From the NCBI GenBank assembly GCA_004556005.1, contig SFJA01000017.1, forward strand, positions 1-30,790: a stretch of DNA of 30,790 nucleotides, read 5' to 3'. The notes beneath the pieces were generated by a model. That model worked only from the letters and a program-made list of their open reading frames with translations, made no database searches and was not told where the DNA came from. Origin of the DNA: Bacteroidales bacterium. GTDB taxonomy: Bacteria; Bacteroidota; Bacteroidia; Bacteroidales; UBA932. This document shows positions 16,245 through 23,009 of the stretch, in pieces (positions within the stretch are counted from its first letter, which is position 1; each line of letters starts with the position of its first letter). A program made the position numbers and the translations under genes.

Positions 16245-18803
16245 ATGAACACAATTGGAAATGACACCCCATCGTGGAAAAGCGTGATGGTGACTCGCCA
16301 GCTGCCGGTACAGCTCAAAGGCCTTGAAACCCTTTGCAAGAACCTGTGGTGGTGCTGGAACGATAACGCCAAGAAGCTTTTCAAGACTGTGGATCCTGAT
16401 CTTTGGCACAAGTCCGGCCACAATCCGATGGAGATTCTTGATAAGGTCAGCCTCAAGAGGTACAAGGAACTGGCAAAGGATGCCGCATTCCTTGCAGATC
16501 TCAATGCCGTGATGGCACAGTTCAACGATTATATGGCTGCCAAGAGCGAAAGGACCGAGCCGTCAGTCGGATACTTCTGTATGGAGTACGGACTTGACAC
16601 TTCCCTGAAGATTTATTCAGGAGGTCTCGGAATCCTTGCTGGAGACTATATCAAGGAAGCGAGCGATATGAACGTAAATCTCGTTGCGGTAGGTCTTCTT
16701 TATCGTTATGGTTACTTCACGCAAAAACTTACCCCTGCCGGCAACCAGGTCGCCGAGTACAATGCGCAGGACTTCCTCAAGATTCCTGCAGAGCCGGTGC
16801 TCAACGAAGACGGATCCTGGAAGACAATCAAGGTTCAGATGCCGGGCCGCGAGATGCACGCCCGTATCTGGAAGGTTGCCGTAGGACGTACGGACCTCAT
16901 ACTTCTCGATACCGATTTTGAGAACAATGCTCCTGAAGACCGCAGTGTTACCCATCAGCTTTATGGCGGTGACTGGGAAAACAGGATCAAGCAGGAACTC
17001 CTTCTCGGCGTCGGTGGCGTAAGGGCCCTCCGCGCGATGGGATTCAATCCAACTATTTATCACTACAACGAAGGTCACGCTGCATTTGCAGGTCTCGAGA
17101 GACTTCGCGAATATATGCAGACGGGAAAGCTCAGTCTCAATGAGGCTACCGAACTTGTGAGAGCTTCCAGCCTTTATACAACCCATACCCCGGTTCCTGC
17201 CGGACACGATGCCTTTGACGAGGCTACGATGGGCAAATACCTCGGATTCTATCCGCAGTCGATAGGAATTGACTGGCGTACCTTCATGAGCTTCGGAAAG
17301 ACCAATCCGGACGACCACGCTGCAAAGTTCTCAATGAGCGTTCTTGCGGCCAATATGTCGCAGAACGTCAACGGTGTATCTATGCTTCATGGCAAGGTCA
17401 GCCAGGATATCTTTGCAGACATGTATCCGGGATATCTTCCTGAGGAGCTCTATATCAGCTATGTCACCAACGGTGTCCATTATCCGACCTGGGCAGCCAA
17501 GGAATGGAAGTCAGTGCACGAAAAGGTGTTCGGTCCTGAGTTCCAGACCCATCACTATGACAAGAAGTGCTTCTCCGGCATATATGGAGTTTCTGACGAA
17601 GAAATCTGGAATGTGCGCAAAGTGCTCAAGCATACTCTCGTCGAGGCTATCTGCGAGCGTCTTTCCAACCCTTCCATCACTTCCCAGTACACTCCAAGCC
17701 AGGTGGTTACCATCAAGGAGAGACTGCGTGACGATGTGCTGACCATTGGATTTGCCCGCCGTTTCGCTACCTATAAGCGTGCCACCCTGCTTTTCAGCGA
17801 TCTTGACAGGCTTGATGCCATTGTCAACAATCCTGAGCGTCCGGTTCAGTTCATATTTGCCGGCAAGGCGCACCCTGCCGACGGTGGTGGTCAGGAACTT
17901 ATCAAGCGCATCATCGAGATCAGCAAGCAGGACCGTTTCCTCGGCAAGATTATCTTTGTTCCGGGATACGACATTACTCTTGCAAAACGTCTCGTCCAGG
18001 GTGTTGACGTGTGGCTCAACAACCCTACCAGACCACAGGAGGCATCAGGTACCTCGGGTGAAAAGGCCTCTATGAACGGTGTAATGCACTTCTCCGTCCT
18101 TGACGGATGGTGGGTTGAGGGATATCAGCCAGGATGTGGCTGGGCCCTGCCTCTCGAGCGCACCTATGACGACCAGAACTACCAGAATGAACTTGATGCA
18201 GCTACAATCTATGCAACGATAGAGAACGAGATAGCTCCTATCTACTACAAGGTCAACCCTGAAACCGGAAGATCTTCCGAGTGGATCGGATACATCAAGA
18301 ACACCATTGCAAAGGTTGCAAGCAACTTCACCACCAACAGGATGCTCGAGGATTACTGCAAGCAGTACTATGTTCCTCAGAGTGAGAGGTATGAAAGGAT
18401 TTCGGCTGACGATAACAAGATTGCAAGGGAAATTGCCGTATGGAAGGACCAGGTGCGTGCCGAGTGGAACAACATCCGCATTGTATCCTATGCAAGACCG
18501 GACTCTTCCTATGTCCTTTCAATCGACGATCCGCTCAAGGGCGAGGTTGTACTCGACCTCGGACGCCTCAAGCCGGAGGACATCGGTGTGGAGATGGTAT
18601 TTGCATCTGCTGACGACAAGGGTAAGCTGCATATCAGGGACATCTTCGAGCTTCAGCTTGAGGAAACCAATGGTGCTGTGGCCACCTACAGGACTACCGT
18701 GCTTCCTGAGCGTACCGGTATGTATCAGGTAGGTACCCGTATCTACCCGAAAAATCCTGAACTCCCGCACAGACAGGATTTCCCTCTGGTAAAATGGCTG
18801 TAG
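16245..18803 (+). CDS. glgP: Glycogen/alpha-glucan phosphorylase
   Basis: A GT35 enzyme that releases glucose 1-phosphate from glycogen chain ends using phosphate and pyridoxal phosphate. The 852-residue protein has an N-terminal DUF3417-like region (WWCWNDNAKKLF, about 30-110) typical of the short 'alpha-glucan family phosphorylase' class, then the GT-B core. The PLP-binding lysine is Lys607 within EASGTSGEKASMNGV; nearby are GYDITLAKRLVQGVDVWLNN and FAGKAHPADGGG. This class lacks the classical allosteric AMP/glycogen sites of muscle phosphorylase. The start follows a purine-rich AAGAAAGAAAG. Its last ten bases overlap ribF, an unrelated cofactor gene. Last gene of the glycogen module. Confidence 0.94.
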   Translation: MNTIGNDTPSWKSVMVTRQLPVQLKGLETLCKNLWWCWNDNAKKLFKTVDPDLWHKSGHNPMEILDKVSLKRYKELAKDAAFLADLNAVMAQFNDYMAAKSERTEPSVGYFCMEYGLDTSLKIYSGGLGILAGDYIKEASDMNVNLVAVGLLYRYGYFTQKLTPAGNQVAEYNAQDFLKIPAEPVLNEDGSWKTIKVQMPGREMHARIWKVAVGRTDLILLDTDFENNAPEDRSVTHQLYGGDWENRIKQELLLGVGGVRALRAMGFNPTIYHYNEGHAAFAGLERLREYMQTGKLSLNEATELVRASSLYTTHTPVPAGHDAFDEATMGKYLGFYPQSIGIDWRTFMSFGKTNPDDHAAKFSMSVLAANMSQNVNGVSMLHGKVSQDIFADMYPGYLPEELYISYVTNGVHYPTWAAKEWKSVHEKVFGPEFQTHHYDKKCFSGIYGVSDEEIWNVRKVLKHTLVEAICERLSNPSITSQYTPSQVVTIKERLRDDVLTIGFARRFATYKRATLLFSDLDRLDAIVNNPERPVQFIFAGKAHPADGGGQELIKRIIEISKQDRFLGKIIFVPGYDITLAKRLVQGVDVWLNNPTRPQEASGTSGEKASMNGVMHFSVLDGWWVEGYQPGCGWALPLERTYDDQNYQNELDAATIYATIENEIAPIYYKVNPETGRSSEWIGYIKNTIAKVASNFTTNRMLEDYCKQYYVPQSERYERISADDNKIAREIAVWKDQVRAEWNNIRIVSYARPDSSYVLSIDDPLKGEVVLDLGRLKPEDIGVEMVFASADDKGKLHIRDIFELQLEETNGAVATYRTTVLPERTGMYQVGTRIYPKNPELPHRQDFPLVKWL

Positions 18804-19660
18804 CCGCGACCGGCTTTTTTGACGGTGTCCATAGGGGACACCGTCATCTTCTCGATATATTGGTCTCCTCCGCCCGGAAGAGGGCGGAGAGGGCCATTGT
18901 AGTTACCTTTTCCAAACATCCGCGCACCGTCCTGCAGCAGGATGCAAGGACGCTGAGACTGCTTACTTCTACCGAAGAAAAGATAGCTCTGCTTAAGGCT
19001 TGCGGGGTAGATTCGGTGGAGGTGCTGGGCTTTGACCGCTCCTTTTCCTCTATGACCGCCCGTCAGTATCTTTCCGAGGTACTGCGTGATACTCTCGGCG
19101 TAACTGCCGTTGTGGTCGGATACGACACGCGTATGGGCTCGGACAGGCTTGGCCCGGATGCCATAGCGGAAACTGCTTCGCAGCTTGGACTTGAGGTTAT
19201 TGTGTGCGGACCTGAGGGAGACATAAGTTCCACAAGGATAAGAAAGGCGTTGGAACAGGGACTCGTGGAGGATGCCGCAGATATGCTCGGATACCGCTAT
19301 ATGCTTAACGGTGTGGTAGTTGCGGGCAATAGGATGGGCCGTACGATAGGGTTCCCTACAGCCAATATGAAACTTTACGAACCTCTCAAACTTGTGCCGT
19401 TGAACGGGGTTTACAAGGTTGAGGTGGAGGTGCTCGGCCGCCGGTTTTCGGGTATGACGAATATTGGATACCGCCCTACGCTGGGACTTGGGAACGAAAG
19501 GACCATAGAAACCAATATCTTTGATTTTGACGAAGACATCTATGGTCTTGACATTCAGTTGCGTTTCGTTTCCAGAGTCAGGAACGAGATGAAGTTCGAC
19601 TCGATGAAGGAACTCGCCGCACAATTGGAAAAGGACAGGGCAGTTTGTTGCTGTCAGTAA
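18794..19660 (+). CDS. ribF: Bifunctional riboflavin kinase / FAD synthetase
   Basis: RibF makes FMN from riboflavin and ATP, then FAD. The 288-residue product has an N-terminal adenylyltransferase domain with GFFDGVHRGH (residues 7-16) and the SSTRIRKAL motif, then a riboflavin kinase domain with GNRMGRTIGFPTANM, TNIGYRPTLG and ETNIFDFDEDIYG. Only six residues precede GFFDG, whereas many RibF proteins have 15-25; the short start is set by the ATG that overlaps the glgP stop by ten bases. The C-terminus reads VCCCQ, and those codons hold the -33 element of the greA promoter. Translation is probably coupled to glgP. Confidence 0.93.
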   Translation: MAVAATGFFDGVHRGHRHLLDILVSSARKRAERAIVVTFSKHPRTVLQQDARTLRLLTSTEEKIALLKACGVDSVEVLGFDRSFSSMTARQYLSEVLRDTLGVTAVVVGYDTRMGSDRLGPDAIAETASQLGLEVIVCGPEGDISSTRIRKALEQGLVEDAADMLGYRYMLNGVVVAGNRMGRTIGFPTANMKLYEPLKLVPLNGVYKVEVEVLGRRFSGMTNIGYRPTLGLGNERTIETNIFDFDEDIYGLDIQLRFVSRVRNEMKFDSMKELAAQLEKDRAVCCCQ

Positions 19661-19675
19661 TTTTTATTATATTTG
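19644..19675 (+). promoter_or_regulatory. Bacteroidetes promoter for greA inside the ribF 3' end
   Basis: TTTG (19644-19647), a 20-base spacer and TATATTTG (19668-19675) match the -33 and -7 consensus. The -33 part lies in the last ribF codons. Transcription would begin near 19680, about 55 bases before the preferred greA ATG and only a few bases before an in-frame ATG at 19683. Confidence 0.7.
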
Positions 19676-19736
19676 CAAAACAATGTTTATGGGTTCTGCC
19701 TTGACGGTGGGACTCCTTTTTAATATTTTTTATACT

Positions 19737-20207
19737 ATGGCAGAGATTCATTATATGAGCCAGGACGGGCTTGACAAACTAAAAAAAGAGCTTGCGGACG
19801 CAATAGCTCGCAGACCGGCCATTTCGGCTGCAATCGCTGAGGCGCGCGAAAAGGGAGACCTTTCCGAAAATGCCGAATATGAGGCCGCCCGCGAGGCCCA
19901 GGGCCTGCTTGAACTGAACATAGCGAAACTGCAGACCCTTGTTGCCAATGCCAAGGTCGTTGATGCATCCCAGCTCGGCACGGACAAGGTTTCTATGCTG
20001 AACAAGGTAAAGGTTGAGAATCTCAACAACGGACGCATTATGGAATTTACCATCGTAGGCGAGTCCGAAGCTGACTTCTCCAAGGGCAAGCTTGCTGCAA
20101 CCACTCCTATTGCCAAGGCCCTCATCGGCCACGGCAAGGACGAAGTTGTTGAAGCTCACGCTCCTTCAGGCATCATCAAGTTCAGGATCCTTGAAATTTC
20201 CCTCTGA
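19737..20207 (+). CDS. greA: Transcription elongation factor GreA
   Basis: GreA enters the RNA polymerase secondary channel and stimulates cleavage of backtracked RNA. The 156-residue protein has the N-terminal coiled coil with the tip motif GDLSENAEYEAAREAQG (the acidic tip residues are present) and a C-terminal FKBP-like domain ending AHAPSGIIKFRILEISL. The start at 19737 (MAEIHYMSQDGLDKLKKEL) matches the family. An in-frame ATG at 19683 would add a hydrophobic 18-residue extension and sits close to the predicted transcript start. The TGA stop overlaps the HIT-protein ATG by one base (TGATG). Confidence 0.94.
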   Translation: MAEIHYMSQDGLDKLKKELADAIARRPAISAAIAEAREKGDLSENAEYEAAREAQGLLELNIAKLQTLVANAKVVDASQLGTDKVSMLNKVKVENLNNGRIMEFTIVGESEADFSKGKLAATTPIAKALIGHGKDEVVEAHAPSGIIKFRILEISL

Positions 20208-20611
20208 TGGCTACTCTTTTCACCCGCATAGCCAAGGGAGAGATCCCTTCGTACAAATGTGCTGAGGACGAGCATTTCTATGCATTCCTCGACATCAGTC
20301 CGCTCGCTTTGGGACACACGCTTGTAATACCCAAGGACGTGGAGGATGACTACATTTTCCATCTCGACGAAAAAACCTACTCAGACCTCTGGGCATTTGC
20401 CCGCAAGGTGGCCGTAGCAATCAAGGCGGCAGTGCCTTGCGAGAGGGTAAGCGTTGCAGTGCTTGGAATGGAGGTGCCTCACACCCATATCCATCTCATC
20501 CCGCTCAACAGCGAGTCCGACTTTGATTTCCGCAAGGAACATCTGCATCCGGAACCGGAATGCCAGCAGCGCATTGCCAACGCTATTCTTGAACAATTCC
20601 AAAAGCTTTAA
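20207..20611 (+). CDS. HIT-family nucleotide hydrolase/transferase
   Basis: A 134-residue histidine-triad protein, likely acting on purine nucleotide phosphoramidates or dinucleoside polyphosphates in the cytoplasm. The triad is His92, His94 and His96 in VPHTHIHLIPL. Upstream are FTRIAKGEIPSYKCAED and AFLDISPLALGHTLVIPK, both typical of the Hint branch. The start overlaps the greA stop (TGATG), indicating coupled translation. The exact substrate is unknown. A long out-of-frame reading (20454 onward) crosses it but is only the 5' extension of the next gene's frame. Confidence 0.93.
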   Translation: MATLFTRIAKGEIPSYKCAEDEHFYAFLDISPLALGHTLVIPKDVEDDYIFHLDEKTYSDLWAFARKVAVAIKAAVPCERVSVAVLGMEVPHTHIHLIPLNSESDFDFRKEHLHPEPECQQRIANAILEQFQKL

Positions 20612-20615
20612 TCCA

Positions 20616-21707
20616 ATGAAACACAGTCTGTTTGCCGCAGCCACGATTGCGGTCCTGCTGTTTGCTTCCTGCTCCAATGACACAAGAATCAGCGGAAGCG
20701 TCAGGGACCTTCCTTCATCAGAGATCGTTGTCGCCCGTCTGGGCGTGGGTACATTTGAGAGTACGGACACGATAAAAACCTCTGCTGACGGATCGTTCAA
20801 GTATGCCCTGGACATAAAGAAGGGAGATCCGGAATTTGTGTATATCTATCATAATGACAAGAAGATAGCCTCGCTTCTTCTGGAAAAGGGGGAAAAGGTA
20901 AGACTTGAGACCGATACGCTCGGAAACTGCAGCGTAAGCGGCTCTGAGGGCTCCGAAATGCTCTCCGCCGTAGATTCATGTTTCACCTCATACGTAAGGC
21001 AGCTTGCTTCTACCGAGGACAGCAAGGAGTTGAGTTCCATTTATGTAAGCCATTACCGCGAGTCGGTCAAGTATATTATGGAACATCCTTTTTCACTTAC
21101 CGTCATTCCGGTACTTTACGAAACGGTAAACAATCTTGCAACATTCGGCCAGTACACCGACGCCCTGCATTTCCGCAGCGCTTGCGACTCTCTCAAGACC
21201 GTATATCCGGAGTCCCGCTATGTAAAGGCCCTTGACAAGGAAGCTTCCAGAAGGGAGAACCTCCTGAGCCTTTCGGCAAGTATGGAATCTGCCCAGAGCA
21301 TTGGATTTCCGGACCTCAACCTTACGGATATTACCGGAAACAAGATCAGTCTTTCTTCCGTTGACGCAAAGGCCATACTCGTTCACTTCTGGTCCGCCGA
21401 CGATGCCGCACAGAAGATGATGAACCTTGATGTGCTTCAGCCTGTATATGACTCTTACCGCAGCCGCGGATTCGAGATCTATTCCGTGTGCATATCTGCC
21501 GACAAGGCTCTATGGGCTTCGGTCGTCAAGTCCCAGGACTTGCCTTGGATCAATGTCAACGACGGTCTGGGCAGCGCATCCCCTGCAATCAGGCTTTATA
21601 ACGTCAGCGCCGTGCCGACATCATATCTGATTGCCGACGGCGAGATCGTTTCATCTGCGATAAAGGATGCCGCCGGCCTGCGCAGGCAGCTGGACAAGCT
21701 TCTCTAA
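20616..21707 (+). CDS. Thioredoxin-fold lipoprotein without CXXC (DUF4369/TlpA-like)
   Basis: A 363-residue predicted lipoprotein. The signal sequence ends LLFASC with the lipidated Cys at residue 19. Residues about 24-120 resemble the DUF4369 beta domain (SGSVRDLPSSEIVVARLG; VYIYHNDKKIASLLLEKGE). The C-terminal part, from about 240, is a TlpA/AhpC-like thioredoxin fold: FPDLNLTDITGNKISLSSV, VHFWSADDAAQKMMN and the cis-proline strand SAVPTSYLIADGEIV. Where TlpA proteins have FWAxWCxxC, this one has FWSADDAAQ, so both redox cysteines are replaced (Asp263, Gln266). A thiol-redox role is therefore unlikely; a structural or binding role is inference. The stop overlaps the tsaB stop on the other strand by three bases. 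Confidence 0.82.
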   Translation: MKHSLFAAATIAVLLFASCSNDTRISGSVRDLPSSEIVVARLGVGTFESTDTIKTSADGSFKYALDIKKGDPEFVYIYHNDKKIASLLLEKGEKVRLETDTLGNCSVSGSEGSEMLSAVDSCFTSYVRQLASTEDSKELSSIYVSHYRESVKYIMEHPFSLTVIPVLYETVNNLATFGQYTDALHFRSACDSLKTVYPESRYVKALDKEASRRENLLSLSASMESAQSIGFPDLNLTDITGNKISLSSVDAKAILVHFWSADDAAQKMMNLDVLQPVYDSYRSRGFEIYSVCISADKALWASVVKSQDLPWINVNDGLGSASPAIRLYNVSAVPTSYLIADGEIVSSAIKDAAGLRRQLDKLL

Positions 21708-22414
21708 AACAGTTTCTTGCGGCTGACGGTCGCAACAAATTCCTTAAGATAGAAGGGTTCAAAGTACGCTGTGTCTTTGAACCTTTTTTCGCATAATGCC
21801 CTTTCGGCAAGGCGCGCCATGCCGGCAGCGTGCGGATTGACCTGCGCGAAATGCGCGTTCTCGGAAGTGATTACGCCGCTGCATTTCGCCGCGCCGTCAC
21901 CTATGAAGAGCACCGGACCTTCTGATAGAATTGGCCCGAAACAATCTGCCTCGACGACCAGCGGACTGATCTCGCCGGCAAGCACGGGCGAGTCGGAAGG
22001 GTCGCCGGAAAAAGAGAACGGTGCGCAATAGACTTCCATCCTGCGCGCGTCTATCATCGGGACGATGCGGGTGCAGCCTTTCGGGAGCAGGCCTTCGGTG
22101 ACCGCCATATCGGCGAGAATCTCCGGGGTGCGTATGGCTATCAGCGGCAGTCCGGAGCCGAAGCAGAGCCCCTTGGCGCTGGAGGAACCTACCCTGAGGC
22201 CGGTGTACGAGCCCGGTCCGGAGCTGACGCAGACTGCGTCAAGGTCCTTTGCATCCATTGCACATTCTGCCAGCACTTCCTTGATGAACGGTGCCGTCAT
22301 CGCTGCGTGGGCGCGCTCTTCGCGACTCTCGCGGCTGGCAATCACCTTGCCGTCCGCAGCTATCGCAACGGAACAGAGCGAGGTCGAGGTTTCTATTAAA
22401 AGAATTCTATGCAT
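21704..22414 (-). CDS. tsaB: tRNA t6A37 threonylcarbamoyltransferase subunit TsaB
   Basis: TsaB is the non-catalytic ASKHA-fold partner of TsaD in making N6-threonylcarbamoyladenosine at position 37 of ANN-decoding tRNAs. The 236-residue product begins with ILLIETSTSLCSVAI and has the family signature VSSGPGSYTGLRVGSSSAKG, followed by IDARRMEVYCAPF. Its start lies inside the end of cvpA (eight-base overlap), so the two are one unit. It ends face to face with the thioredoxin-like lipoprotein gene with overlapping stops, leaving no room for a terminator between them. Confidence 0.93.
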   Translation of the reverse strand: MHRILLIETSTSLCSVAIAADGKVIASRESREERAHAAMTAPFIKEVLAECAMDAKDLDAVCVSSGPGSYTGLRVGSSSAKGLCFGSGLPLIAIRTPEILADMAVTEGLLPKGCTRIVPMIDARRMEVYCAPFSFSGDPSDSPVLAGEISPLVVEADCFGPILSEGPVLFIGDGAAKCSGVITSENAHFAQVNPHAAGMARLAERALCEKRFKDTAYFEPFYLKEFVATVSRKKLF

Positions 22415-22931
22415 TAATCATTCCTCCAACTGAGTCAAGTCCTTGAGTGACAATATCTTTAAGAAACGGGAATACCGTTAGTGAGAAGCTTTTCAGAGCC
22501 TGAAAAACCGAGCAGCCGGCAACGCTTTCGGGTGTGTAGAAGTGCAGCAGGCCGTTGAGCCACTCGACAAGCAGGATGAGAAGGCCCAGAACCAGGGCTG
22601 AGTTGAGTATGCCGAATATCACTCCTATGAGGCGGTTGAGCCATCCGAGAGAGGCCATACCCACCACCTTGGTGACAATGAGACCGACGAGTGAGGCGGC
22701 CATCAGGACCACAAGGAAAATCATACAGAAACTGACTATGTCGAGCACTCCGGGCTGAAGCGTCAGGTGGGGCTGGAGGAGTTCGCTCAACTGTGTGTGG
22801 AAGTGGAATCCTGCCCAGATGCTCAGAATGATTGCGACAAGTCCTATGATCTGACGTACAAAGCCCTTGCTCAGACCGTTATATATTCCCGGAATGAGAA
22901 GAAGCAGAAGAATGATGTCCAGAATAGCCAT
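22407..22931 (-). CDS. cvpA: CvpA-family membrane protein
   Basis: A 174-residue inner-membrane protein with four hydrophobic helices at about 3-20, 26-45, 62-86 and 95-124 and an amphipathic C-terminus. The N-terminus MAILDIILLLLLIPGIYNGLS followed by KGFVRQIIGLVA is the CvpA/YocC signature (GxxxGFxxxxxxL). CvpA was linked to colicin V production; in general its role is in envelope or cell-surface physiology and is not well defined. The stop overlaps the tsaB start by eight bases. It is divergent from ileS across 78 bases; I see no clean -7 element on this strand. Confidence 0.88.
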   Translation of the reverse strand: MAILDIILLLLLIPGIYNGLSKGFVRQIIGLVAIILSIWAGFHFHTQLSELLQPHLTLQPGVLDIVSFCMIFLVVLMAASLVGLIVTKVVGMASLGWLNRLIGVIFGILNSALVLGLLILLVEWLNGLLHFYTPESVAGCSVFQALKSFSLTVFPFLKDIVTQGLDSVGGMINA

Positions 22932-22937
22932 ATGGTT

Positions 22938-22969
22938 ATTGATAAAAAAGCCGGAATTTAGTACTTTTG
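22938..22969 (+). promoter_or_regulatory. Bacteroidetes promoter for ileS
   Basis: ATTG (22938-22941, three of four bases of TTTG), a 20-base spacer and TACTTTTG (22962-22969, perfect TAnnTTTG). It predicts a transcript start near 22974 and a leader of roughly 35 bases before the ATG at 23010. The leader is too short for a T-box and I see no T-box specifier or antiterminator. Confidence 0.65.
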
Positions 22970-23009
22970 CAGATTATTGTATGAGTTAAAGCGCAAATTT
23001 ACAAAAAAT

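Noticed and set aside
20454..20615. 54-residue upstream extension of the thioredoxin-like lipoprotein
   Set aside because: It lies within the HIT gene in another frame and would bury the signal peptide; the start at 20616 begins a proper lipoprotein signal sequence.
8434..21707. A novel defence or mobile system hidden in the long plus-strand block
   Set aside because: Every gene in the block belongs to a recognised metabolic or housekeeping family apart from the CXXC-less lipoprotein; no nuclease-effector, toxin-antitoxin, integrase or transposase pattern is present.
22932..23009. T-box riboswitch ahead of ileS
   Set aside because: The predicted leader is about 35 bases, far too short, and shows no specifier loop, T-box sequence or terminator/antiterminator pair.
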